DNA of 64,000 nucleotides. It comes from Margaritispora aquatica (taxonomy: Eukaryota > Ascomycota > Leotiomycetes > Helotiales > Discinellaceae). The position numbers and the translations under genes are program-made. Below the pieces are notes generated by a model that saw only the letters and a list, made by a program, of their open reading frames with translations, was not told the DNA's origin and did not search any database. Shown piece after piece: positions 46,606 to 58,508 of the stretch. Every line of letters begins with the position of its first letter. Position 1 is the first letter of the stretch. Location of the stretch: the NCBI GenBank assembly GCA_007644065.1, contig VJWN01000009.1, positions 1,612,001-1,676,000 on the forward strand, read 5' to 3'.

Positions 46606-47550
46606 TTATGATCTTGTGGTGGACTGGACGAAATCCCAAAGCATCTTAACCAGTGTATCTGGGAGAGTATAGAGATCAACATGAAACTCGCCCTCTTCAA
46701 TCCTGTTAGCAAAATACCCCGATACCGCGACATACGTATAACTTACGCTCAATATCATTCTTAGTATACGTATCATCCGACTTATTATCGTGAATCATCT
46801 GCACAACATGCAACAAATCATCCTCACCCAGCTTGACCAGCCCCTCAGCTAGCTTCTCCATGTCCACATTCCCGCCCTTCTTGGACTTCCTGACTACACC
46901 ATCCTTCTTCCGCGCGCCGTTCTCGTCGCCAGGCACGGGACCCGTCTCGCGCAAGATATTGAGCAGAGCCTGCGAGGGGTTCTTGAACGACACGAGGTGC
47001 TTGGATTCGTACCGGGCCTTGGCGAAGTTGAGATCGTGCGGGATGGTGTTCTTGCCGCCCTTCTCGGTGCTGAAGAGGTCGATCTGCATGTCGAACTCTC
47101 CCCATCCCTCGTTCTGGCAGCGGAAAGGAGGAGAGGTGAAGGCTGTAAGACGCGCGCACAATTAGCTTTCAGCTGGAGCTGTGGTGCAGTGCACATGCAC
47201 TTACTTTGAACTGGGTTTGCGAACGAGGGATGCAGGTTGTATACGACCTTCTGGAAGCATGTCGCAGGCTTCTCGTTTCCTGCTTCGTCGAGCATGTAGA
47301 CCTCAATGTTCCAGCTCTTCATAGGGAAGCCTTCCATCTCAGATGGCTTGTCACTAACAGCAGATGTCAGTCTGGATCAATTCCCAAGTAGAAATCGCGT
47401 GCTCAATTCACACGTACATATTTCGCTGCTCGGTGATGAGCTTCACGGTGCGCTTGACCTTGGGCAGTGTTAGCAGTCATCTTGTGACGTTTTTCGGCAT
47501 TGGAAAGCCTCCAAATTCAATGCCAGTATTGGACTTACATCTGCGACCAT
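46606..47550 (-). CDS. taf14: YEATS-domain protein Taf14 (TFIID/SWI-SNF/INO80 subunit)
   Basis: Five exons: 47550-47539 (12 nt, MVAD), 47458-47418, 47353-47205, 47142-46747 and 46694-46606; introns 80, 64, 62 and 52 nt; 228 residues (yeast Taf14 has 244). The YEATS domain (about residues 5-125) binds acylated histone H3 lysines: VKRTVKLITEQRN, GFPMKSWNIEVYMLD, YNLHPSFANPVQ, FRCQNEGWGEFDMQIDLFS and LNFAKARYESKHLVSF. The C-terminal part (MEKLAEGLVKLGEDDLLHVV... GEFHVDLYTLPDTLVKMLWDF) is the ET-like domain that recruits partners in TFIID, TFIIF, SWI/SNF and INO80. At the last junction I used the second AG of the acceptor (TTGAAG), because the first breaks the frame of GEFHVDLYTL. Confidence 0.93.
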
Positions 47551-48279
47551 CTTGAAGGTGTTGTAATTGGTATTGAAGGTTGAATAAACGGGTAGTTCTT
47601 TTTGGATAGGTGAGGGTGTGAACGAGTACGATGCGACGCGACAGAGGCAGGAAGTAAATCGCTTGAGGTGGGGGTGGATTTGGCCGCGAACAGCTTTCCC
47701 CTGTCACTTCAAGTCGGGTCTGGGGAATCACAACTCGATCACGATCTTTCCTAGCCTGATTCTGAAGAGGAGATTGAGTAATTCAAGATGAGATTGTTTG
47801 ATTTTGTGTATATCTATTTGTAAGCCTTGGTTTGCATCAGAAAGGTCAACAAACGGTAAAGTATTTTGCTCACAACCCACGAGAAACTTAGGCGGCGGGA
47901 GCAATCAGAGGTGGACAATTGAATATGTTGAACAAGATGGGGTTCAAAGAGGGACTGCTATTTAGTCTAACTACAATCTCAATGCCAAGGTCTTATAAGA
48001 CCGAGGACGATGCTAAACTCAGGCTTCATATCCTCCACCATCATCAGTCCATGATCATACTCCAGAGAACCACAACCTAGACAGCCATATTGTCAAGGTC
48101 CACTCTTGGGAGTTACAAAGCTGCCTTTCTGAAAGCATCGCGTCGAGGGGTGATGGGTTTATGGGAAGGGGATTTCATGCAAAGGGTGATTGTTTGTGAC
48201 TTTTCATGATTGCGAAGGGGCTCGATAAGTACTGCTGACAAAATCCAACGCTTCTAAATGCTAGAACACTTCGAACTGC
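47551..48279. other. Spacer between TAF14 and RanBP1 genes
   Basis: Promoter of TAF14 and 3' flank of the RanBP1 gene, both on the minus strand. No supported ORF. Confidence 0.5.
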
Positions 48280-49288
48280 TTAAGAGCTCTTGAACAGGGC
48301 CTCGTTATCCTGTTGAGCCTTGATGAAAGCTTCCTTGAAAAGGTTGGCGTCTAGAAGTAGCGTTAGAACCACATGCACTCTTTTCCAAGCATTAGAATTA
48401 CTTACTCTCTGAGTTGGCAAATCGAATAGCGAGAGTTTGCGCCTCTGGCTCACCCTCACTGACATCTGCAGCAGCGTTCCAAACCCACGATCTATCACTA
48501 CCAACGTTGGGGGAGAGCTTCATCTCAGGAACAACTATAGCCGCATTAGCCCACCTTTATTCTCTAATCGCGGGTTCTATACATACCGTAGTGGTTGGCG
48601 CAGACCTTCAAAGTCTTATCTCTTCGCATGACCAGTCTAGTCTTTCCGTTCTCCTTGTGCTTCAACAGCCTAACATCACCAGTTCCACGCTCCTTCCACT
48701 CGTGCGAATCGGGGTAGAATCTGAAAAGCTTTGCGCGCATCTTGAAAACTTGGTCCTCGAGCTCTTCGTTGGTCTTGACCTCCACTTTCTCGGTGAGTCT
48801 GATAACTGGTTCGAAGTGGACGTCCTCGGATTCGGGTGCCTCGTCCTTCAAAATATTTCGTTAGCGGGGTATTTTGCGTGTTTTAGGCGGGGTTGTTGTT
48901 TACCTCTGGGTTCTCCTCAGCAGCGGCAGCCTTCATGGCCTTTGCAGATCCAGAAGTCTCTCCGCGGTCCTCCTCCTCATCTTTCTTCTCCTTCTTTGCC
49001 CCTCCACCAAACATGGAGAAGACATTGTCGGCGACGTTGGACGCTGCGGTGGTTGCGGTGGTAGCAGCAGTGGTGGCCGCGCTTGTTGCCTTCTCTGTTA
49101 GAGTCTAGTTTTATCAGCTTTACGTTCTCTTGATAACTTCATGATTGCGATTTGCGCGCGCAGATATGTAGAGTGCTACGTACTGGCTCAGCAGCAGGTT
49201 CAGTAGCAGGAATCTCCTTCTTCTCGACCTCCTCGACCTTTGGCGCGGTCTCAGCGACCTTGGGCTCGGTGGCGGTGGTGTCGGCCAT
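48280..49288 (-). CDS. yrb1: Ran-binding protein 1 (Yrb1/Sbp1)
   Basis: Five exons: 49288-49184, 49092-48904, 48845-48587, 48534-48406 and 48350-48280 (introns 91, 58, 52 and 55 nt); 250 residues. It binds RanGTP and, with RanGAP, drives GTP hydrolysis on export complexes in the cytosol. The first 100 residues are Ala/Thr/Glu/Lys-rich linker. The Ran-binding domain (about 105-228) has [69 protein letters not shown] and the end block [25 protein letters not shown]; the tail [15 protein letters not shown] closes the fold. The exon 1/2 acceptor needs the second of two adjacent AGs (CAGAG), which is the weakest junction and affects only the linker. Confidence 0.94.
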
Positions 49289-50125
49289 ATTTGCTAGATC
49301 TGTTTCAAAAAGAGGATACGGTAGAGATTTGCTGTGTAAAGGCAGTTGTTTTGACCGTAGATATGATCGCAGAAGGAGAAGTAAATATCAGGTTGGGTCT
49401 TGGTTTTTGGTGTGGAGGGGGAGCCTAACCGAGCTGCTGTTTTTACAAGTACCAGTCGAGTTTAGCGTGTAGACGCCAATCGCTATCTTGCCCCTCCAAA
49501 CCCCTGAATCATCGTATCTTTGAAATGCGGACCAAGCTATAAGGAAATCTGTAGAGCATTCCATCCGTTTGCTAAAGAAAAACCCCCAAAGATTTATTGA
49601 CTTACTTTCGTTGCTGATTCAATTATGAGACTTCGAGGTTTAGAACGACTTCCCTGTACTTATCTTGATACTTTTACTTCCACTTAGCTAGCTAGCTATC
49701 TACGGACCGTGCCGACCTGTGGACAAGACCATCGAGTCGGCGTTGTGTTATTAATTAATATTATTATTCAGACTCCTGAGAACTATGTAGAAATATTACT
49801 TGCTCAATTCTGTATGTTTCAAATCGGCTCCTAGTTATTATGTATAAATAGAGGCAGCTATATAATTTCTGTGGATACCTTACATCTCCGTTGTCTTCTC
49901 TAGACCGGGCAGAGAAGCAGTCTTCTTAGATTCGAGGATGCAAAGTCTGACTATCAACAAGGTAATACAATCCAGACCTTGGCTCCTACCCATTCCCTAA
50001 GATGTAACTCATCCGTCATGGCCATACAACGCCGGGGAAACAAATGTCAGATGCTCCCAGCGCCATCCAAGCAGAGTAAAACCATAAGCCCAACCCAATA
50101 CTCCTAATATCCCAAGACTAAATGC
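49289..50125. other. Spacer between RanBP1 gene and the two-ORF membrane protein
   Basis: Promoter of RanBP1 and 3' flank of the next minus-strand gene. AT-rich at 49740-49800. No supported ORF. Confidence 0.5.
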
Positions 50126-52782
50126 TCACTTCCCTCCCTTGCTTGCCTTCGATACTGTCCGTGCATCCTTTCTCACTGCCTTCTTACTTGCACATCTCGA
50201 CTTCTTCGATTCCTTGGCAGCCAGCTTTCGTAATCTTTCAGCCCTCCTCCGAATCGCCTCAAATGCACGTTGCTCATAGATACGATGCTCTTCTCCCTTT
50301 CCTTGAAGCTTCAACCATAAAAGCTTCGATTGAATCTGAGCTCTCAAGATCCCTTCATCTAGAGGGTCTCTGAGGTGCTGCATGGACTTCAAGTTCTTCG
50401 AGATCTTCTTCTCCGCTTCGGCAAGTTGTAGCCCAATCTCTTTCGAGAGGATTGCACTCCGTTTCGCAGCTTCTAGAGACATCGACCTAGCGATTTCTGC
50501 AAGATTAGTGCTGGCTGCAGTTGCTTGTTCCATAGCCGCTCGTCGAACATCGTCAACATGGGCAAATGTTGATTGTGACTGAGCCAAAATCTCCTCTGCC
50601 ATATTCTCAGCCCGCTCGCGCATCTGAGCAAACAGCTGAGGATCAGCAAGTCTGCGATCATCCGGAAGTAAAGATGCCATGATCTTGTGTACCATTTTTT
50701 GCCAGGATTGAAAAGCACTAGTTCCAAAATCGATCTGGAATGTCTCATTGACTCGAGGTCTCTTGGTCGTGATGATAGAGATGTTCAGAACTCCATAAGC
50801 CTCCTTCTTTGGCAGAAGAAGAACGATGCCTTCATCAGAGCTATAGAGACGCTCTGTGTCAACAGAGACATTTCCTCTAGTAATGTTGACAAACATGGAG
50901 TCCTTCGTGAACCAGCTGAATTTTGTTGTCGATGGAATTCGGATGAGTATTTCTCTGTCTCCTAATACCTCGGCACTACAAATGGCGGACTTGTTGGTGC
51001 CTTTCACCAAGTTTTGTGCGACTTGGGACAATTTTGCAAGCTCGTTAGAAGGCATTACTAACAGGCTGTTGGGACCAGGGGATAGTGACTGTGTAACTGT
51101 GATGGTCCGAGTGGAAGTCGAGGTAGACACGGCGGCAGGAACAGAAGTAATAACAGTTGCGGTTGAAGACATGGTAGTTGAGACGGTGGACAAAACCGGA
51201 GTGATCGACATGGCCTTGCTATTGACAGAGATAGACGCTTCTGATGGGTTTCTTGAGAAACGGAAACGAGAGGCATCGGTAAAGGCTGCGACGTAAAAAC
51301 TCAGGAGAAGAACTCCCATGGACAAGGCAGCTCTCCAGATTGAACGGCTATCAATTACACTAGCCGTACGTTGCTTCCAGGAAGAGGCAGACTTCTCTAA
51401 ATCTTTGGAAACTAGTTCTTGATTCTTTCTTGGATCTTCCACGTCAAGTGGATTAAGAGTTTCTGTTGACTCATGAAGGCCTGTAACGAAGGCTAAATTT
51501 CTGTTCATTTGTCTGGCATCGATGTTCAAGAACGAAGCGAGGTCGATGGGTAGTCTTTGGTGAACAATGTTACCACGACCATTTGGATCTCTGGACTCCA
51601 AGCACATATGTATAGAATGGGGATCCAGGGACATGCAGTGGCCTCTGTCGAGTAATTGCTTATGCGAAATGACAATGGATGGGATATTGTGACGATTCAT
51701 AAACTTTCTTGCAACTGTTCTCGTTCTTCGTGACTCGATATCATCATTGTCCGACGAGTAGAAGACAGCAACGTGAGGCAACTCCCAGCTTGGCTCGATC
51801 ACAAAGCTCTCATTATCAGGAACTGAATGATATGCAAAGTTATCATCAAGGGTCAGTTTTAAGACATCGGGCTTCTTTGGATTGTCCTCAAACTTCAGGA
51901 TTTGTGCAGATGTGCAGTCTTCCACCTTGATCTGATAACCGGAGGAGTGCATAAGCTCAATTTCTGGTGTTCTCTCCGATCCAAACTCCGAGATTTTGAC
52001 AACATTGTAAAGCTGGGAGGAGGAGTGCCGAAGGCGTTGCCCGCGCTTGCCATTCTCTACCGAAGCTGTGACAGAACTTGCAATTTTGTGTATGATATCT
52101 TGCTTTGCTGAGTGGCTGCCAATGTACAAAATCCGAAGAGGATCACGAGTAGACAAGCCTTCCTTCGTCATGGTCTGGCAGATGGTAACCATTAGGCGTT
52201 TTGGGGGGTTTGGAGTTTAGTGTCTTTGAGAAGTTGGGCTGTCTTCTCCTCATCAAATTCTGCAATCGTATGTTTGACAGAAGTAGTTTCAGTCCCAAGA
52301 AATGGCTCATCGAATTCGATAGATGGGGCAAGAGGTTTGTCCAAATCGTCAACAAAAACGGTGGAGCTTCGGCCGAGAGTTGGAGTATTGAAGGCTTCTT
52401 CGACAGCAGCATGGTGAACATGAGGAGCTGGTACAGAGGAGGCAAGATGGTCATCTTCCTCCTCACTTTCTTCCCCGCTATTTTCTGTATCTGCGAGACT
52501 GGCAACATCGTCAGGCCTTCCGAAATCGGTCGAGGCTACAGATTCTGTTGCGTAGTCATCACGGCTCTCTTCGTCCGTATCGATGAGTTCGTAGGCAGAG
52601 AGACTGAGGGCGTCCTCTGAGGCAGCTTCGCTGCGAGCGGACATTTTGGTGGCAACAATATGTTCGACCCAGGAACTGACTCTCTCGTCTGCTTCAGCGG
52701 CAGGAAAGCGGAGGGTACTCGATTCGAGGTTTGTTGGAGTGGTAGGATCTTCGAGAATGGGTAGCTCGCTGGAGGATGCCAT
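50126..52782 (-). CDS. Large single-pass membrane protein split into two overlapping ORFs
   Basis: The upstream ORF (52782-52192, 196 codons) is acidic and Ser/Glu/Asp-rich. The downstream ORF (52192-50126, 688 codons) starts at the ATG overlapping the upstream stop (TAATG) and is in another frame. The downstream part has a globular-looking N-terminal region (RILYIGSHSAKQDIIHKIAS, LPHVAVFYSSDNDDIESRR), a transmembrane segment at about residues 290-310 (AALSMGVLLLSFYVAAFTD), a Ser/Thr/Val-rich stem, a second folded region and a Lys/Arg-rich helical tail. Plausible explanations are one protein with an intron ending at CTGCCAG (branch CTAAT 14 nt before; the candidate donor in the upstream ORF is weak, GTCAAA), a +1 shift in the C6 run just before, or two adjoining messages. 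Related fungal proteins are single chains as far as I recall. No family name assigned. Confidence 0.7.
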
Positions 52783-53354
52783 GTCGTTAGCCTTGCCAGA
52801 TCATGTACGGGAAAGACGAATAGGTTCGAGGTAACGAGTGAACAGCAACGACATCAAAGGAGAGGTGACAAGGTGACAGCCAAATCTGGTGGAAGCAGAA
52901 ATTGAAGGGAAGCTGAGAGTGAAAGTGAGATGTAGTCAAGAGTGAGAATGAGGAGAAAGGCCAGCCTACTGTAGGTACGCTTTCGAGTTTGTGGTTCGCG
53001 TCCGGTAACTTGAAGTGTACCACGGTTAGGTAGGTGGTTAGGTAGGTGTTTCCTGCCTGATGTTGTCTGCCTATTGCTACTGGCAAGTCGCCAGTCCGGG
53101 CGTTTCGGTTTTCGTTAGTAGGTAGGTAAGGTAGGCTTTGGTAGGAATGTCTCGGAAGCTGAGCAAAGTAATGGACAATCTGAAGAGTGGTAGAAATCAC
53201 GACGAAGGAGTGGTTTGAATGTAGAGGATAAAGGTGAGATGGGTGAGAAGTGGATGACAACGATGTGACACAGAGAGAGGGACAGACCGTAGATGAATGG
53301 AAGGCATCCAAGTGTTCAAGGCGGTGCAGGTGGTGGAGGTAGTGTTCTGTTGTT

Positions 53355-53378
53355 GGAGAGGGAGAGGGAGAGGGAGAG
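53355..53378. repeat. (GGAGAG)4 hexanucleotide repeat
   Basis: Four perfect GGAGAG units, in the upstream region of the two-ORF gene. Confidence 0.95.
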
Positions 53379-53605
53379 GAGGGGCACGTCAGTACGCTAA
53401 TGCTCTTCCAGCTGTTAGGTAGGTATGTAGGGGGAAAGGAGGGAGAGGGGGGGTACTGTACATACGGAGTACTGTATGTACTGTAAGGTATCATACCCGA
53501 TAAGATAAGCACTATCCACCCACGTTATCCACGTTATCCAGGTTTATCCACTACGTACGATTATCCACCTCAGCAACAGCAGTATCGAAACAACCCGACC
53601 GACGT

Positions 53606-53633
53606 CAGTCATCAGTCATCAGTCATCAGTCAT
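53606..53633. repeat. (CAGTCAT)4 heptanucleotide repeat
   Basis: Four perfect units in tandem, 850 bp upstream of the two-ORF gene. Confidence 0.95.
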
Positions 53634-53915
53634 CGGGTCGTGTGTTATTATGACCTATCTATTAATATATCTTCACTTTTTTAATCCCTCAAAAAGTACA
53701 CATACGATGATACACATATTACGTTACGGATTGGATTCTTACTCCAATATATGGTGATGCTTTATACTTCCTATTATCTAAGGTATTATCTTTCCCTCGA
53801 AACATGCCAAAGCTCTCAATATAATGATGCACACTCTCCGGCAATACGTATCCACTTTCTCCACAGCGGGGTTGATGAATGACCACAACTGCATGGCGGC
53901 TTTGGCACCTTCACA

Positions 53916-53955
53916 ATATTTATCCATATTTGTCCATATTTGTCCATATTTGATC
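53916..53955. repeat. 10-bp tandem repeat ATATTTGTCC, about four units
   Basis: Units ATATTTATCC, ATATTTGTCC, ATATTTGTCC and ATATTTGATC follow one another without spacing. Confidence 0.95.
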
Positions 53956-56108
53956 AACTTGACCTCCACACCCACGGCCGGTCTCTTCTGGCTAAAATCG
54001 ATAGTCTTGGCTGCCAGTTCCAGAATTCGATATCGAGAAACTACTCCAATCTATGCCGTCACATTGTGTATATTCTCTCCATGCTAATAATAATGAAAAG
54101 AATTCAGAGTTATCAGTGTGCCGGTGTCCCGTTCAGAGTATGATATACTTTCTATATATTAGTACCTCTACTTTCGATGCAACATAAGAAGTGCTACCTA
54201 TTCAGAACGGCTGCACAACCGAGATAATCTATGTTCACGATCTGCTGAGTATCCACAAGGCTGGTTATCCCTTGACGTCGATCCATGTCTCAAGGTGCAT
54301 GCAGACCTTAAACCTGCACTGGCTGTCCATAGGGCCATCATTCGTGATGCATGTCTAGCTAGACTGTCTAAGCATGTCGAAAATCTGGTCCTTTTCCTGT
54401 CAAAGACTTCGAAATGCATAAATTGCCACGAAAAATTCTTGCGATCTAGAAATACCAAATTTCTATCACAATACCACATACAATCCTCAATTTCCTCAAG
54501 CGAAGGCTCGAGTTGTCGATATTTATAGATTTTAGAGTCCAGAAGACATGTCCTAGTAGGTCTGACCGGGAATCCAGAAACTACTCACCCTGCTGGAAAT
54601 CTACCTTTATACTAGGAAATACCCACAGCATCTTCCTAGCGAAGATATTAATCTAAAAGACATGTGCTTGATATTATCATGATTTTTTACTTCATCGTTT
54701 CGCTTAAATTCGTCACCGAAGTACCATTATCTCTAACTAATATTCCACTGTTACGACGAGAAATGTGTTTGAAGCCTCCAATTTGAATAACAACTGCGAA
54801 AACTCGAGTTGCTCTATAACAGTGATGTTTTGGTGAAACCCGAGTCCACTATACTGATGTTTCTCTCGCCTTGTTCAAATTCGATTGTTCTTGTTGTTTC
54901 TCAGACCATTGCACATTATCCTCGGGTGCAATTCATTCAATACCATCTTCTTACTCTCAAAATCTACAATCGAATTGTCTACACCATATCATGTGTCCGT
55001 TTGGACATGAAACAGGCAGTATGACGCAAGTTGATTACATCCTCGGCACCAAAAGCATGCATTTCAACTGAGCAGTGATCCATTCATATCCGCATGAAAA
55101 TTCGGCTGAACAATCAATAACTAGCCAAATAACGCTGAACACAGCATAATACTTGCTTGAAAGCAGTGCTAGATTTGTCCAGAAGTACGTTGATAGATCT
55201 GGCAAGCGCAATTGGGGCAGCGTCACCTGCCTAGGTTGAAAAGCGCATTACAATTTGATCGTGCTGACCCACAGACGCACCGTTGGAAGTACAAGCTGAG
55301 ATTCAGGAAACAATCTGAGTGCAAGGCCGAAATAAAAAGGCAGGCCATATTTCGTAGATATCATGATGGTAGAAGAAAGCAGGCTGATTTGTACTCACAT
55401 CCGAAGCCAAGTTTCATTCCCGCCAGAGTCTCTCCATTCAAATTCATTAGCGACATTTCCGACAAAGAAAATGGAGCGTCTACACGCCCCTTTGTAGTCA
55501 GTTCAGCTTCACCTCCAAGTTTTTACAAAATGGAATAGAATGAAGGCATGTGTAAGCTCTACATATCCATTCTCTAAAACAAGAGGCATACAGCAACAAG
55601 GCGACGAAGAGATCGCCGTTCTCAGTCCTTGACTGAAAATATGAGAGAAACACAGAAACACTAACGATGGTCTCAAAAAACATTTGCCATTGAAAATCAC
55701 CAGCACTCATTAGCCTCACAAGTTCATCAGCGAGTGACCTTCAGAGTCTACGGAGCCTAGGCGATGTGAATGAGTCACCACGAGTTAGCTGCTTTACGAG
55801 TTTCTGGATAACTACGAGAAATGCCATTATAAAATAGACCTTTAGAACCAAGCCAACATCAACTGCCACTTAATCAACATCCAAGTTTCCGCCTCCTATT
55901 CGGGAGAGTTTGGAGAACTAACAAAGCAAACATGAGAGCAGCAACTCATTGGATCTGGCAGCGCCAGCGACAGCAACAGTAACGCAAATAGCAGCTGTAA
56001 CAACCAGAACCTTCTCTCAACATCCCACGAATATGAGCTCATGCACTTAATTCGATATCCGGCGTGCTTTCTTTGGTGTCGAGGAAACAGCTAAGCGAGC
56101 TTCACAGA

Positions 56109-56122
56109 CCCCCCCCCCCCCC
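56109..56122. repeat. C14 homopolymer run
   Basis: Fourteen consecutive cytosines, about 330 bp from the 3' end of the thiolase gene. Such a run is prone to length change and to sequencing error. Confidence 0.95.
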
Positions 56123-56451
56123 ACCAAAATAAGCGAAGTTTAGATCCCCTCCCCTGTGTGTATAGGTACATACGTATGTACGTATCTGTCTACCTGTTTA
56201 CCTGTTTACCTGTGCTTACTCAATGTGTTGCGCGTGGATGTAAGATAGAGTGGGAGTCTGTAGATAGTGTCGATGTGAAGCTTGAGGAGAGGAAATATAA
56301 GTGGATGGCGGTCTTTATTTTGCGGTCAATAGGCAGTGAAGTATATATATTTTAGTTCATCATGAATGCATTCTATCATTGTACTCTATGGTATATTCAT
56401 ACACCCCATCCTTTTTCCACATCAAGCATCCAACTCACAAATACTCACCCT

Positions 56452-57896
56452 CTACTCAGCAACCCAAACAGCAGCCATACCCATACCAGTACCAACGCAC
56501 ATACTCGTGACGCCGACCTTGCCCCCTGTCCTCCTCAACTCATAAAGCAACGTGCTAACCTGTCTAGCACCCGTACATCCCAGGGGATGTCCAAACGCAA
56601 TCGCGCCACCCTTGGGATTGATCTTCTCCATCGGCAAGCCCAGCTCGTTGGAGCACCACACGCACTGACTCGCAAACGCCTCGTTGATCTCAAAGATATC
56701 AACATCATCCTTCGTGATGCCCGTCTGCTTGAATACCTTTGGGATAGCAGCCCACGGTCCGATACCCATCAGCAGAGGTGCCACGCCCGCGACCGACGCA
56801 GCGACGTACTTGCCCAGGATAGTCTGACCCAGACGCTCGGCAGTTGAGCGCTTCATGAGCAGCACCGCTGCGGCGCCGTCTGAGATCTGAGATGCGTTGC
56901 CTGCGTGGATGGATCCGTCTTTTGCGAATGCGGCTTTGATCTTGCTGAGACTCTCGGCTGTGATTCCTGGACGGACACCGTCGTCTTTAGCGACCGTGAT
57001 GGTCTTCATCTCGCCCGTCTTGGGATCCTCCCATTGCACGGTCTGAGGTGCGATTTCCTCATCGAAGAGACCTGCTTCTTGTGCCTTCAGTGCCTTTTGG
57101 TATGAGGAGGCTGCGAATGCGTCTTGGACTTTACGGGAAACGCCGCGGTCTCGGGCCATGTTGTCGGAGAGGACGCCCATGGGTACTTTGCAGTTTGCGG
57201 CTTCGGGGTGGGATTCGAGGAGTTCTGAGAACTCGGTTACGGCTCCTGGGCTGTGGGGTGTTAGCATGATCGAACGAATTCCCTGGAGGATGAAACATAC
57301 CCATATTGCGAGCTCATACTCTCCACACCAGCACCGATACCAATTTCAATCATGCCTGCCGAGATGGCATTTGCAATATCCACACACGCCTGCAGACCAC
57401 TTGAGCACTGTCTGTTCAATGCCTTTACAGCCGCTGTATCTGGGATTCCAGCTGCCAGCGCCGCAGCTCTGAACTCTGTCGCTCCTCCACCAGGTGCCAA
57501 AACATTGCCAACAGCAATATCCTCAATGAGAGAGGGATCGAGCTTCGATCTCTCAAGGAGGGATTTGAATGCTCCAACCAGAAGATCAGCACCTGCTGTG
57601 TCCTTGAAGCCTCCTTTCCCTCCTTTCGTGAATGCAGTCCTCAAACATGCGGTAACGACAACCTGGGGAGGGAAAGTTAGTGTTCGTTTCACATATGAGG
57701 TGGTGGAGAAGAAGAGGGACATACGTCGTTTGGATTCTTCTCCAGAAGCTTTGCTCGACCAGCAGAGACGCCGCCTTCGGTTTGTTTGCCAGCAAGGTGG
57801 CCAGAGACCTGCTTGAGTCTATTTTGTGCTATTCATCCCATGTCAGCCTCGTCCTCTGTCTTCGAATTCCTCCAGGACCAACCTACCAGCAGACAT
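56452..57896 (-). CDS. pot1: Peroxisomal 3-ketoacyl-CoA thiolase
   Basis: Four exons: 57896-57887 (10 nt), 57828-57725, 57662-57301 and 57250-56452 (introns 58, 62 and 50 nt); 424 residues. It carries out the thiolytic last step of fatty-acid beta-oxidation in peroxisomes. Splicing of the tiny first exon gives MSAAQNRLKQVSGHL, which contains a PTS2 signal, RL-x5-HL (R7, L8, H14, L15). The nucleophile is C124 in ALNRQCSSGLQ. Other thiolase signatures are INEAFAS, the catalytic histidine in AIAFGHPLGCTGARQ, and the second cysteine in TSMCVGTGMGMAAVW. Length fits the family. Alternative starts downstream would lose the targeting signal. Confidence 0.97.
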
Positions 57897-58508
57897 GATG
57901 GCAGATTCTATATTCAAGGGCTTCTATAAAATGCAAAGAAGAACAAGTAAACAAGTATGCGAAAGGTATTAAGGAGAGCAAAGGAGGTTGTGATCTTCTT
58001 AAAACAAGTCCAAAAGTACCGAGATGGTCAGTCGTCTTTGTAACCTCGAAGAGACCCTGTGTCCAGTATGCCGAGGCATATTTCTCCAATCACATCCCCT
58101 GTAAGAGATGGATTTCTTGGCTTTCACATGCTGGACTTCTGATTTTTGGATCAGAAATCTGGGGAAGGAACGATGGGAAGTCACGCGCGGAGAGAAAAGT
58201 AATCCACAATCCTAATGCGATAGCTGGTCTTTTAGCATGTGCTTGATGAGAAATGCGGGATTTGGAGTATGGAGTAATACGTCACGAGGGATATCTGAAT
58301 CGTAAATAGATGTAGCTTGATTTCGTGAACATCAGTACGAGAGAATTGAATGCATGTACGTACACCCAGAATGCTTGGTCATTGATATTTCATTATTCTA
58401 TTGCCCATTGAGGGTACCCATCTATTATTCAAATATAAACAAGAAGCCTCAAAGGCGTTCTGTATACCACCCGCTCCACTTGCTTCAAAGCACTATCTCA
58501 AAGGGTAT
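57897..58508. other. Spacer between thiolase and glycerol kinase genes
   Basis: Thiolase promoter and glycerol kinase 3' flank, same strand. No supported ORF. Confidence 0.5.

Larger units (their letters stand above)
52783..56451. other. AT-rich, repeat-sprinkled spacer of about 3.7 kb
   Basis: Holds the promoter of the two-ORF gene and the 3' flank of the thiolase gene. It contains several short tandem repeats, listed separately. A 241-codon minus-strand frame at 52787-53512 is Ser/Thr/Pro/His-rich and low-complexity, so I take it as pyrimidine-rich leader. A 108-codon plus-strand ORF at 55212-55538 is basic and undistinguished. Confidence 0.45.

Noticed and set aside
48414..49064. 216-codon plus-strand ORF
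   Set aside because: Antisense to the RanBP1 exons, which are strongly supported by the Ran-binding domain.
52787..53512. 241-codon minus-strand ORF directly upstream of the two-ORF membrane protein
   Set aside because: Its product is Ser/Thr/Pro/His/Leu low complexity with no domain and it ends five bases before the next start codon; it is best explained as a pyrimidine-rich leader read in frame.
55212..55538. 108-codon basic plus-strand ORF
   Set aside because: No recognisable domain, no partner exons, in an AT-rich repeat-containing spacer.
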